DNA of 64,000 nucleotides. Source: Streptococcus infantis (GTDB lineage Bacteria > Bacillota > Bacilli > Lactobacillales > Streptococcaceae). Shown here piece after piece: positions 42,656 through 49,436 of the stretch. The translations under genes and the position numbers were made by a program. Under the pieces are notes generated by a model, which saw only the letters and a list, made by a program, of their open reading frames with translations, ran no database searches and was not told where the DNA came from. Where the stretch lies: positions 1,116,001 through 1,180,000 of the forward strand of contig NZ_JAHDAP010000001.1 in the NCBI RefSeq assembly GCF_018499575.1, read 5' to 3'. The first letter of the stretch is position 1. The number at the start of each line of letters is the position of its first letter.

Positions 42656-43990
42656 CTATTCCTCCACACTTGAAAATTTTGTGTATTCTTTGTGAAAATA
42701 CAACTTCACTGTGCCTAAACTGCCATGCCGATTCTTTTCCAAGATCAGTTCGGTTACGTTATTCGCTTCTTGACTGTCTGCCTGTTCCTTCTGATAGTAG
42801 GCCTCACGATACAAGAATGCTACGATATCAGCATCTTGCTCAATCGAGCCAGACTCTCGCAAGTCTGCCAGCATCGGGCGCTTATCTTGCCTCTGTTCAA
42901 CTGCGCGACTTAATTGGGATAAAGCAATGACTGGTACTTTTAAATCTTTTGCAAGTATCTTCAATTCCCTTGATATTTCAGAAACTATCTGCTGACGATT
43001 TTCTCCTTTTGATCCAGTAATTAACTGCAAGTAGTCAATGATAATAACACCAAGCCCACCCATTTCTTGGGCAAGTTTTCGAGCTTTTGAACGAATTTCT
43101 GAAATACGAATACCTGCTGTATCATCTACAAAGATAGGAGCATCATAGAGATTACTTTGAGCATGCACAAGCCTTCTCCATTCATCTGTACTTAAATTCC
43201 CAGTCTTCAAATGATAACCTGGAACCATCCCCTCTGATGCCACCATCCGTTCAATTAAGTCTTCTGCTCCCATTTCGAGTGAAAAAATAACAGTTGGTTT
43301 ATTTTCTTTCACAGCTACATGCTTTGCTATATTCAACGCTAATGCAGTCTTACCCATAGCAGGACGTGCAGCAAGAATGATAAGGTTATCCTCATGAAGA
43401 CCTGTTGTAATCTTATCTAATCCTATGAAACCTGTAGAAATCCCTGTCACAAATCCATCTGTCTGCGAGCGAGTCTCAACTATTTGCATATGTGTGTCTA
43501 GGATATCGGCCACATTACGAAATCCAGTACCTGTATTTTGATTACTGATATTAATTAAGGATTTTTCAGTTTTAGCAATGATGTCATCAATCGAAACATC
43601 ACCTTGGTAGGCACTAGATAATGAATCAGACAAGTCAGCGATGACTTTCCGAAGATTTGCCTTCTCTTTTACTAATTTTGCGTAATGCTCCACATTTTTC
43701 GATGTTGGTGTTGAATTTACCAACTCTACAACGTAGTTAATACCTCCGATGTTTGAAATATCCCCTTGATTGGTAAGAGCTGATACCATAGTGGTGGCAT
43801 CTATTGGCTCTCCCTTCTCAAGAAGTGATAGCATCGTCTTAAATACGATTTTATTAGCAGGCTTGTAAAAATCGTCAGGAGTTAATTCGTCTGCAAGTGA
43901 TATCATCGTTTCCGGTGAGATAAAGACAGCACCCAGAACCGACTGCTCTGCAACTAGATCATGAGGTAGTATTCTAAAATCTTCACTCAT
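42656..43990 (-). CDS. dnaB: replicative DNA helicase DnaB
   Basis: 444 residues. The N-terminal DnaB domain (PHDLVAEQSVLGAVFISPE) is followed by a RecA-type motor with Walker A AARPAMGKTALA, VIFSLEMGAEDL, Walker B LGVIIIDYLQLI and LSQLSRAVEQR. It is the ring helicase of phage replication. It overlaps the upstream HTH gene by ATGA. Confidence 0.95.
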   Translation of the reverse strand: MSEDFRILPHDLVAEQSVLGAVFISPETMISLADELTPDDFYKPANKIVFKTMLSLLEKGEPIDATTMVSALTNQGDISNIGGINYVVELVNSTPTSKNVEHYAKLVKEKANLRKVIADLSDSLSSAYQGDVSIDDIIAKTEKSLINISNQNTGTGFRNVADILDTHMQIVETRSQTDGFVTGISTGFIGLDKITTGLHEDNLIILAARPAMGKTALALNIAKHVAVKENKPTVIFSLEMGAEDLIERMVASEGMVPGYHLKTGNLSTDEWRRLVHAQSNLYDAPIFVDDTAGIRISEIRSKARKLAQEMGGLGVIIIDYLQLITGSKGENRQQIVSEISRELKILAKDLKVPVIALSQLSRAVEQRQDKRPMLADLRESGSIEQDADIVAFLYREAYYQKEQADSQEANNVTELILEKNRHGSLGTVKLYFHKEYTKFSSVEE

Positions 43991-44325
43991 ACACTCTTCC
44001 TCCAGTAGCTTTCTAAGTCAATATTCATAACAGCAGCAAGATTCTTCTGCTCGGTTAAGATTTGTCTACGGTAAGGAGCCAGGCCAGATTGTCGCTCTTC
44101 CTCACTTTGTGGCAAGTAGTATCCATTTGGTTTCGTCTTCTTAGCCACAATAGGGTGTCTAAAATTAACTCGAAGACTTTCAATGACTTCTTCTAACTTA
44201 CGTTTTGAGAGTCCAGTTTCTAAACGTATTTCACTTGCTTGAATTGGAAGGTCGAACGTAGCGCAATTAAGAATCATATTTAACACCCGAATTTCCATTT
44301 CGTTCATGTTGCGACTTACACTCAT
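43987..44325 (-). CDS. winged-helix phage protein upstream of dnaB
   Basis: 112 residues. A helix-turn-helix can be seen (IQASEIRLETGLSKRKLEEVIESLRVN, about 30-55) followed by a beta wing (PIVAKKTKPNGYYLP). It ends in an ATGA overlap with dnaB. It is probably a DNA-binding replication or regulation accessory. Confidence 0.65.
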   Translation of the reverse strand: MSVSRNMNEMEIRVLNMILNCATFDLPIQASEIRLETGLSKRKLEEVIESLRVNFRHPIVAKKTKPNGYYLPQSEEERQSGLAPYRRQILTEQKNLAAVMNIDLESYWRKSV

Positions 44326-44336
44326 ATTTTTATCCC

Positions 44337-44528
44337 TTATTTCAATCCTACTGGTGGATCCACATCGTATGTAAATTGCTTATCTGAATTTCTCAGATTC
44401 ATACGAGCGATGTCGCTTGCGATTAGTTGTCTGTTTTTCTTTTTAGATTCTGCTCGGTCATCTAGCTCATTTACTAGTGCCCAGAGCAAAAAAAGCATTG
44501 TTGTTCCGAAATAGATATATTCAATCAT
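44337..44528 (-). CDS. small phage membrane protein
   Basis: 63 residues. One N-terminal membrane helix (EYIYFGTTMLFLLWALVNEL) and a charged cytosolic tail. AAGGA precedes the start and it overlaps the gene upstream by four bases. Its role is unknown; a superinfection or early membrane function is possible but not shown. Confidence 0.5.
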   Translation of the reverse strand: MIEYIYFGTTMLFLLWALVNELDDRAESKKKNRQLIASDIARMNLRNSDKQFTYDVDPPVGLK

Positions 44529-44722
44529 TTTGTGTTTTCCTTTTCTTCATAGATTGCTACGATTTTTTCAAGATCTGCGATACGTTGATTTGCTTGCTGA
44601 TATTTTTCTTGAAGGTCTATCAATTCCCTGTTCGTATCCAACGCAACCAATCTCCAGTCGGTGTTGACTTCGATTTTGGTTGTGTTGAAAAACCATTTTG
44701 TGATTTTGTCTATTAATTTCAT
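44525..44722 (-). CDS. small early phage protein
   Basis: 65 residues from the ATG at 44722 (MKLIDKITKWFFNT) after GGAGA; the longer reading overlaps the upstream gene and lacks a ribosome-binding site. An amphipathic N-terminal helix is followed by a coiled coil (REL IDLQEKYQQANQRIADLE). No family is recognised. Confidence 0.5.
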   Translation of the reverse strand: MKLIDKITKWFFNTTKIEVNTDWRLVALDTNRELIDLQEKYQQANQRIADLEKIVAIYEEKENTK

Positions 44723-44732
44723 GTAATTTCTC

Positions 44733-45017
44733 CTATATTGCAGTTTTCTGCCAGTTTTCGTGATACCATTCAATCACGGCATCCCTTGGATATTTCTCGC
44801 GCTTGCCCTCAATTCTTGGGAAGTCTGCGTGTCGGTTGAAACGTTCGTCAAACGTTGACGTGTCTTTTGTTCCAAGTAACATTTCGGAGCATTGCGACTT
44901 GTTCAATTCCATTGGATAGCGCCTTTTCTCATCGGTCACAATCGTCATGACTTTGAGTGTTCTATCCATCAATCCAGCTTCAAACTGATCTAATAATTGA
45001 TTCATTAAGTCATTCAT
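44733..45017 (-). CDS. DUF771-family phage protein
   Basis: 94 residues. The block TSTFDERFNRHADFPRI...KYPRDAVIEWYHENW is the DUF771 signature, an excisionase/MerR-like winged helix found in early regions of streptococcal and lactococcal phages. It probably binds DNA. AAGGA lies six bases before the ATG. Confidence 0.8.
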   Translation of the reverse strand: MNDLMNQLLDQFEAGLMDRTLKVMTIVTDEKRRYPMELNKSQCSEMLLGTKDTSTFDERFNRHADFPRIEGKREKYPRDAVIEWYHENWQKTAI

Positions 45018-45060
45018 GATATAATTTCCTTAGATATTTTTGATGAGTGCCTGATTGCCG

Positions 45061-45219
45061 TCAGGTGCTTTTTTGTTTAGGAATTTTACTTTCCATGGCC
45101 CTGAGTTCTATCTCATGGCTAACTTGTTTCAATAGCCTCTCACACGCTATCTTAGCTTCTCTGTATGTTGTGTTCTCCCTGATAAAGTAATCAGCTAATT
45201 CTATGATTTTATCTTCCAT
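45061..45219 (-). CDS. 52-residue early phage protein
   Basis: The ORF opens MEDKIIELADYFIRENTTY and ends QKST; it has an excellent GGAGGT ribosome-binding site three to four bases ahead. It is predicted fully helical with one Cys. It lies between the DUF771 gene and the divergent 69-residue gene. No family is recognised; composition and ribosome-binding site support a real gene. Confidence 0.6.
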   Translation of the reverse strand: MEDKIIELADYFIRENTTYREAKIACERLLKQVSHEIELRAMESKIPKQKST

Positions 45220-45268
45220 TCAACCTCCTATATATCAGTCTTAAGACCGATGTGATTCCTCCTTGATT

Positions 45269-45277
45269 TGATATAAT
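45269..45277 (+). promoter_or_regulatory. extended -10 ahead of the 69-residue gene
   Basis: TGATATAAT, an extended -10 with consensus TATAAT at 45272-45277. No clear -35. It faces right, opposite to the early operon. Confidence 0.5.
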
Positions 45278-45339
45278 AACTTTTAACTAGGACCTCTCAC
45301 TGTTTTAGTCAAAAAAATTAACAGAAAGGAGTTAATGTC

Positions 45340-45549
45340 ATGAAAGAATTGATAAATCAATTGCTTTCTGATAAAAAAATTGTTTCAATCAGAATTAAAA
45401 ATCATAATTATTGTTACGATGTAGTGAGCGCTAAAACATCAGATGATCTTTACGTTCTAATTGATGGTGATACTGTATATATCGCTCCAGATCAGATAGC
45501 AATTGTTGAATTAAGTAATAAGAATCCAGATCCTGAGCTAGGTTTTTAG
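45340..45549 (+). CDS. 69-residue plus-strand protein in the early region
   Basis: It has its own extended -10, AAAGGAG ribosome-binding site and terminator, so it is a one-gene unit running against the early operon. The protein (KELINQLLSDKKIVSIRIKNHNY...) looks like a small beta-rich domain with an SH3-like feel (DDLYVLIDGDTVYIAPDQIAIVEL). No family is recognised. Being transcribed in the lysogeny direction, it may be expressed from the prophage. Confidence 0.6.
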   Translation: MKELINQLLSDKKIVSIRIKNHNYCYDVVSAKTSDDLYVLIDGDTVYIAPDQIAIVELSNKNPDPELGF

Positions 45550-45557
45550 TACTATTT

Positions 45558-45893
45558 TTAAGCGTCACCTGACGCTTTTTCTTCATTTTCTCTTATTTTT
45601 CTCAAAACATTAGCAATGCGGAATATTGTACCATGCTGACCTCTTCCATAGTCATTCAGTGAAGATTTTCCAATAATATTAACAGAATCAAAATATGAAT
45701 CGATTCCACGAATTAACTCATCAATACAAATGATATCACCAGCACTTATGTCTTTAGCTTGTAATTTTGTTGTCAGACTTTGAGAATCTATAAGAATACT
45801 CCTAGGTCTTAAAACTTTTTCAACTAATTCAGGTTCTACCTTTATTAAGGTATGGCCTTTTTTCCCGCTATACGGATATCGGTTTGGTTTCAT
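45558..45893 (-). CDS. hypothetical early phage protein
   Basis: 111 residues. It starts MKPNRYPYSGKKGHTLIKV, a beginning seen in several small streptococcal phage proteins, and has AAGGAAAA ahead of the ATG. No domain is recognised. Its stop lies inside the terminator of the convergent 69-residue gene, and its start is 59 bases from the divergent deoxyribosyltransferase-like gene. Confidence 0.55.
   Translation of the reverse strand: MKPNRYPYSGKKGHTLIKVEPELVEKVLRPRSILIDSQSLTTKLQAKDISAGDIICIDELIRGIDSYFDSVNIIGKSSLNDYGRGQHGTIFRIANVLRKIRENEEKASGDA
45561..45580 (+). terminator. terminator of the 69-residue gene
   Basis: AGCGTC / GACGCT with an ACCT loop and TTTTT, 12 bases after the stop. Confidence 0.75.
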
Positions 45894-45914
45894 TGTTTTT
45901 TTCCTTTCTAAATT

Positions 45915-45923
45915 TGGTATAAT
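45915..45923 (+). promoter_or_regulatory. extended -10 of the deoxyribosyltransferase-like gene
   Basis: TGGTATAAT with consensus TATAAT at 45918-45923; a weak TTGTTT lies 19 bases upstream. The start codon follows 30 bases later. Confidence 0.55.
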
Positions 45924-45952
45924 AAAGATAATAAAATTTGCGGAGTATAGTT

Positions 45953-46612
45953 ATGACTGAAAAAATTTGTTTTATTGTGACTGCTATTGGTGAATCTGGT
46001 ACCCCTACTAGGGAAAGAGCTGATAATGTATATAAATATCTTATCGCCCCTGTTTGTGAAGACCTTGGTTATAAGCCTGTACGTGTTGACCACGTAAATG
46101 CGGTAGATAACATCAACGCTACAATTATCAATTACCTTAAAACTGCTCCTATGGTTATAGCAGATATGACAGACCATAATCCCAACGCATTTTACGAGTT
46201 AGGTTTTAGACAGGCACTTGAACTGCCTCTTGTTCCAATCATAAGAGTAGGAGAAAGACTTCCTTTTGATGTTATGACGACTCGTACCGTTTTCTATGAT
46301 ACAGATGTATCGAAAATTGAAGAATCTAAAGAAAATTTGAAATCTAAAATTCAAAGTTTTGAAAACTTCAAAATGCCTGAGAGTAGTCTTGATAAAAGCG
46401 TTACATTAGATAAGCTTGATGATAAACTAACTAAAAAGCTAGACAAAATACTAAATCTTCTTGAAAAAAATCAGTCAAACTATTCTCCTGGAATCATTCG
46501 TGATTTAAAATTAAACGAATCACAACTTGGCTATCAGTCAATTGTTAAACAATCTCAAGATAGAATCACTCAGATTCAGAACCAGCTATCATCCCTCGAA
46601 GATAAGAAATAA
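45953..46612 (+). CDS. nucleoside-deoxyribosyltransferase/TIR-like protein with coiled-coil tail (prophage cargo)
   Basis: 219 residues from the ATG at 45953, seven bases after GGAG. Residues 1-130 form a Rossmann-like domain with CFIVTAIGE at strand 1, ERADNVYKYLIAPV, MVIADMTDHNPNAFYELG and LPFDV. This fits the nucleoside 2-deoxyribosyltransferase-like/TIR-like superfamily, with the Glu in FYELG the likely nucleophile. Residues 140-219 are a predicted coiled coil. Relatives cleave nucleosides or NAD-type nucleotides and several serve in anti-phage defence. It runs on the lysogenic strand between cro and the early operon, the usual place of cargo genes. The enzymatic role is inferred. Confidence 0.65.
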   Translation: MTEKICFIVTAIGESGTPTRERADNVYKYLIAPVCEDLGYKPVRVDHVNAVDNINATIINYLKTAPMVIADMTDHNPNAFYELGFRQALELPLVPIIRVGERLPFDVMTTRTVFYDTDVSKIEESKENLKSKIQSFENFKMPESSLDKSVTLDKLDDKLTKKLDKILNLLEKNQSNYSPGIIRDLKLNESQLGYQSIVKQSQDRITQIQNQLSSLEDKK

Positions 46613-46718
46613 GTATTTCCTGCTGCTTTTGAATTTCAGCAATTTCTTCAATCTTTCCGTTTACAAGTATAATTGTCCTCAAAACATCATTGAGGGCATT
46701 TTTTTCAATTTCTTTCAT
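46566..46718 (-). CDS. 50-residue early phage protein after cro
   Basis: The ORF opens MKEIEKNALNDVLRTIILV and has AAAGGAG five bases before the ATG. It is helical and charged (GKIEEIAEIQKQQEILISYL). Its last 47 bases overlap, antisense, the 3' end of the deoxyribosyltransferase-like gene. It would be the second gene of the leftward early transcript, directly behind cro. Confidence 0.6.
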   Translation of the reverse strand: MKEIEKNALNDVLRTIILVNGKIEEIAEIQKQQEILISYLRGMIAGSESE

Positions 46719-46737
46719 GCGCACTCCTTTCTTTTTT

Positions 46738-46753
46738 GTCGCACTTATGCGAC
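46738..46753. promoter_or_regulatory. operator-like palindrome downstream of cro
   Basis: GTCGCACTTATGCGAC, one base away from the palindrome upstream of cro (46979-46994). It overlaps the cro stop codon. Confidence 0.6.
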
Positions 46754-46960
46754 TGTATCACTAAAAAAAATGGACATAGCTTCATCTTTTGAAAGATTGA
46801 GTGTTGATACAATCAAGTTCACTTCTTTGATTGAGAAGTTGCCATTTTGTTTCATCTTGCGGTAAAACGTGCTTTTATCAATGCCAATTTTATTTGCAAG
46901 TTCTTCTTGCGTGGTATTGCGTTCAACAATTTTACCTTTTAATTTTGAAACATCTACCAT
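46745..46960 (-). CDS. Cro-like repressor
   Basis: 71 residues from the second ATG (MVDVSKLKGKIVERN), preceded by AAAGGGGAA; the upstream ATG would overlap that site. A helix-turn-helix is clear: TTQEELANKIGIDKSTFYRKMKQNG. It lies first in the leftward early operon behind a near-consensus promoter and divergent from the CI-like gene, so it should act as the lytic-side repressor of the switch. Confidence 0.8.
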   Translation of the reverse strand: MVDVSKLKGKIVERNTTQEELANKIGIDKSTFYRKMKQNGNFSIKEVNLIVSTLNLSKDEAMSIFFSDTVA

Positions 46961-46978
46961 ATATTCCCCTTTCATTAT

Positions 46979-46994
46979 GTCGCACTTGTGCGAC
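46979..46994. promoter_or_regulatory. operator palindrome between the early promoter and cro
   Basis: GTCGCACTTGTGCGAC, a perfect 7-bp inverted repeat around TT, about 5 to 20 bases after the predicted early start. The most likely ligand is Cro or the CI-like repressor. Confidence 0.65.
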
Positions 46995-47005
46995 TTGTTG
47001 TAATA

Positions 47006-47034
47006 AGTATAACACCTTGAAAAGTAAATGTCAA
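47006..47034 (-). promoter_or_regulatory. early leftward promoter (PR-like)
   Basis: Minus strand: -35 TTGACA (47034-47029), 17-bp spacer, extended -10 TGTTATACT with TATACT at 47011-47006. This is the strongest promoter seen in the prophage and drives cro and the early genes. Confidence 0.8.
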
Positions 47035-47044
47035 CAAAAAAATC

Positions 47045-47081
47045 GCATTTTTGAAACTTTTTTTATTGCATTTTTGAAACT
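47045..47081. repeat. two 14-bp direct repeats upstream of the early promoter
   Basis: GCATTTTTGAAACT at 47045-47058 and 47068-47081, 23 bp apart (about two helical turns), between the early promoter and the CI-like gene. They differ in sequence from the GTCGCAC palindromes, so a second binding specificity is suggested. Confidence 0.55.
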
Positions 47082-47123
47082 AAAGGTGTAAAATTAATGT
47101 GTAATATATAGGAGGCAATTATC

Positions 47124-47474
47124 ATGAACGTTGGAGAAAAAATAAAATTAAGAAGAAAAGAATTAAAAATCTCTGCTGACGATCTAGCCGATGCAGTCGG
47201 TGTTTCACGTTCTACTATATTTCGTTATGAAAAAGGGGACATCGAAAAGGTTGGTCCGGAAGTTTTGAAAAAGATTGCTGATAAGTTGTATATTTCTCCG
47301 GCTGAACTCATGGGCTGGAGTGATGAAACTTCAGTAGAACCGAAAACATATACAGATTTAGACCTACGAAAAATGGCTGAAAATGCGAAAACATTTGACG
47401 GTAAACCATTGAACGAGGAAGATATCGAAGCTATACAGAATATAATTCAAATATATTTGAGTGGTAGAAAATGA
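47124..47474 (+). CDS. CI-like prophage repressor
   Basis: 116 residues. The HTH_3 domain (residues 3-60: IKLRRKELKISADDLADAVGVSRSTIFRYEKGD) is followed by a short C-terminal part. It lacks a LexA/S24 self-cleavage domain; instead an ImmA-type protease gene overlaps it by ATGA. It keeps the early promoter off in the lysogen. GGAGG precedes the ATG. Confidence 0.85.
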   Translation: MNVGEKIKLRRKELKISADDLADAVGVSRSTIFRYEKGDIEKVGPEVLKKIADKLYISPAELMGWSDETSVEPKTYTDLDLRKMAENAKTFDGKPLNEEDIEAIQNIIQIYLSGRK

Positions 47475-47851
47475 GCATCAATGAGATTTGTGCTAAATAT
47501 GGCGTGCGTGTTGAATACTTCGATAAAGACGTCTGGAACAGGAATGGGATTTACGTCGACGAAATCAAAGTAGTATTCGTCAGCAAAGACCTTAGTCCAG
47601 ATAAGCAAAAGCAAGTTATTCTCCATGAACTGGGTCACATAGATCACACTGAAAGAGAATACCAAAACGCACTTATAAGGTGCGAAAATGAAGCTAACAG
47701 GAACATGATACATCATTTATTAGTGGATGCATTAGAAGAATTAGATGATCCGTCAGATTTTAATTATCTTGACTTCATGAAATTTTATAATTTAAAAACC
47801 ACTACTGATGAAGTAATGGTTATGGAAGAATATCAAGCGTTATTAAATTAA
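47471..47851 (+). CDS. ImmA/IrrE-family metalloprotease
   Basis: 126 residues with the zinc-protease motif HELGHIDH (HExxH). By analogy with ImmA of ICEBs1 it should cleave the CI-like repressor to trigger induction. Translation is coupled to the repressor gene by an ATGA overlap. The length is on the short side, with the motif at about residue 57. Confidence 0.85.
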   Translation: MSINEICAKYGVRVEYFDKDVWNRNGIYVDEIKVVFVSKDLSPDKQKQVILHELGHIDHTEREYQNALIRCENEANRNMIHHLLVDALEELDDPSDFNYLDFMKFYNLKTTTDEVMVMEEYQALLN

Positions 47852-47865
47852 AGGAGTAAAAACCT

Positions 47866-48135
47866 ATGGGAATTTTTGACAATATTAAACAAGAATCATC
47901 TTTTTCAACTGCTTCTGGAGTTAATGGATTACACTATGTTGTACTTCAAGTAACTTTGAAAGAAAAGTTTTTTGGAACTGGTTCAGGTAATTTGACTGAA
48001 CTAGAAAATGTGATTAACAAGCAAGTAGAAAAAGGTTATCGTTTACATACTATCACTACTGCCAATGGTGGAAGTAAAGGCCTGAGTGGTGGAGATCGTA
48101 TCCAAGCTACTATGGTTTTTGAAAAAATCATCTAA
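47866..48135 (+). CDS. DUF4177-family protein
   Basis: 89 residues. The pattern YVVLQVTLKEKF...LENVINKQVEKGYRLHTITTANGG is the DUF4177 fold, a small alpha/beta domain common in lysogeny modules. AAAGGAG lies in front. Function is unknown. It is followed by a stable hairpin before the integrase. Confidence 0.75.
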   Translation: MGIFDNIKQESSFSTASGVNGLHYVVLQVTLKEKFFGTGSGNLTELENVINKQVEKGYRLHTITTANGGSKGLSGGDRIQATMVFEKII

Positions 48136-48144
48136 TTAAAAAAT

Positions 48145-48187
48145 CCCCACGCTCTCAAACTTTGGCGAGTCTGAGCGTGAGGTGGGA
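48145..48187 (+). other. stem-loop in the integrase leader
   Basis: CCCCACGCTC pairs with GAGCGTGAGGTGGG (7 bp of CACGCTC/GAGCGTG plus outer pairs). There is no T-tract, so it is unlikely to be a terminator on this strand; it may limit integrase translation or protect the message. Confidence 0.4.
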
Positions 48188-48258
48188 TGTATAGAAAGAT
48201 AGGCATTAAAAAGCCCTCTTTTCTATGCCCATTTTATCAAAAAAGTGAGGTAAAATCA

Positions 48259-49326
48259 ATGGCATACTTCAGAAAAAGAGATAACGGTTGGGAATACCGA
48301 ATATCTTACAAGGATACAGACGGCAAATACAAACAAAAATCAAAAAGTGGATTCAAGACCAAGAAACTAGCTCAAGTTGCAGCAAGGGAGATAGAGGATA
48401 ACCTATCCGAGAATATCTTGACAGACAAAGATGTCACGCTTTACGATTTTGTTAAAACGTGGTCCGATGTATACAAGCGTCCACATGTCAAGGATAAGAC
48501 TTGGGACACATACACCAAAAATCTGAAGCATATCAAAACGTACTTTGGAGATTTGAAAGTAAAGGATATCACTCCCTTATATTACCAAAAACGGCTCAAC
48601 GAGTTTGGCGAGAAATACGCTCAAGAAACCCTTGAGAAATTCCACTATCAAATCAAGGGCGCTCTAAAAGTGGCAGTCAGGGAGCAAGTGATCAGCTACA
48701 ATTTCGCAGACGATGCAAAAGTAAAATCACAAATCGAAACCAGGTCAGAGGATAACGACTTCTTGGAAGAGAACGAATATAAGGCTCTAATTTCGTCCAC
48801 ACGCTCGAATATACAGTACGTGTCCTATTTTGCCCTCTACTTACTTTCGGTGACTGGTATGCGCTTCTCTGAGGCTCTGGGGCTTACATGGGACGACATT
48901 GACTTTAAAAATGGAATCATAGATATAAACAAGTCTTTTGATTATTCCAAAACGCAAGATTTCGGAGATTTAAAAAATGAGAGTTCAAAAAGAAAAATCC
49001 CAATCGACAGGATCACGATCGAAACTTTAAAAACGTATAGAAAGAGCTACTGGCAAGCAAACATTAAAAACAGGGTGTGTTTCGGAGTTTCAAACTCAGC
49101 TTGTAACAAGTTGATAAAAAGACTTGTAGGCAGGCCTGTCAGAAACCACAGTCTAAGACACACTTATGCTTCTTACCTAATATTTAAAGGGATTGACATT
49201 GTGACTATATCGAAATTGTTAGGACATGAAAGCCCGGACATCACCTTGAAAGTTTATTCTCATCAAATGGAAGCACTTGCGGATAAGAACTTCGAGCAAA
49301 TAAAAGAAATTTTCCTAACCGCTTAA
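48259..49326 (+). CDS. int: phage integrase, tyrosine recombinase
   Basis: 355 residues from the ATG at 48259 (MAYFRKRDNGWEYRI) after GAGG; an upstream ATG in frame is not supported. The arm-binding AP2-like N-terminal domain (1-60), SAM-like core-binding domain (65-165) and catalytic domain (175-355) are present. Catalytic residues: Arg in GMRFSEAL, HSLRHTY, HESPDIT and Tyr in LKVYSH. It inserts the phage at tRNA-Cys. The arm-type tandem repeat begins two bases after its stop. Confidence 0.95.
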   Translation: MAYFRKRDNGWEYRISYKDTDGKYKQKSKSGFKTKKLAQVAAREIEDNLSENILTDKDVTLYDFVKTWSDVYKRPHVKDKTWDTYTKNLKHIKTYFGDLKVKDITPLYYQKRLNEFGEKYAQETLEKFHYQIKGALKVAVREQVISYNFADDAKVKSQIETRSEDNDFLEENEYKALISSTRSNIQYVSYFALYLLSVTGMRFSEALGLTWDDIDFKNGIIDINKSFDYSKTQDFGDLKNESSKRKIPIDRITIETLKTYRKSYWQANIKNRVCFGVSNSACNKLIKRLVGRPVRNHSLRHTYASYLIFKGIDIVTISKLLGHESPDITLKVYSHQMEALADKNFEQIKEIFLTA

Positions 49327-49327
49327 A

Positions 49328-49349
49328 TTTGGGGCGGATTTGGGGCGAA
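49328..49349 (+). repeat. tandem 11-bp repeat, probable integrase arm site (right)
   Basis: TTTGGGGCGGA then TTTGGGGCGAA, matching the left pair at 16306-16327 in sequence and orientation. It is 34 bases from the attR core. Confidence 0.6.
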
Positions 49350-49382
49350 CTGCCCACAAAGCCCGATAAATCAATAGTTTTT

Positions 49383-49398
49383 AATCCGTCTACCGCCT
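49383..49398 (+). repeat. attR core
   Basis: AATCCGTCTACCGCCT, the same 16 bases as attL. It is a 3' tRNA fragment only; no tRNA body precedes it. Confidence 0.92.
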
Positions 49399-49409
49399 CT
49401 ATAATAAAG

Positions 49410-49433
49410 AAAGACTCCTGATGGAGTCTTTTT
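49410..49433. terminator. terminator of the CNNM gene, originally also of tRNA-Cys
   Basis: AAAGACTCC / GGAGTCTTT with a TGAT loop and T-tracts on both strands. It lies 12 bases after attR and before the transporter stop at 49437. Confidence 0.8.
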
Positions 49434-49436
49434 GTT

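Larger units (their letters stand above)
16190..49398. mobile_element. complete-looking tRNA-Cys-integrated siphovirus prophage
   Basis: About 33.2 kb between two copies of AATCCGTCTACCGCCT. It has a tyrosine integrase at the right end, a divergent CI/Cro lysogeny switch, replication, late regulation, packaging, head, tail and lysis modules in continuous operons on the minus strand. I saw no frameshifted or broken essential gene, so it may be inducible. The possible gaps are the lack of a recognisable small terminase gene and an odd TerL position. The choline-binding lysin fits a mitis-group host. Confidence 0.95.

Noticed and set aside
44337..44528. Small membrane protein as a holin
   Set aside because: It lies in the replication module, far from the lysin, and a convincing holin is next to the lysin.
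45046..45069. Inverted repeat AGTGCCTGA / TCAGGTGCT followed by T6 as a plus-strand terminator
   Set aside because: No plus-strand gene lies upstream, and on the minus strand, where the 52-residue gene ends, there is no T-tract. It may be incidental or act on antisense RNA.
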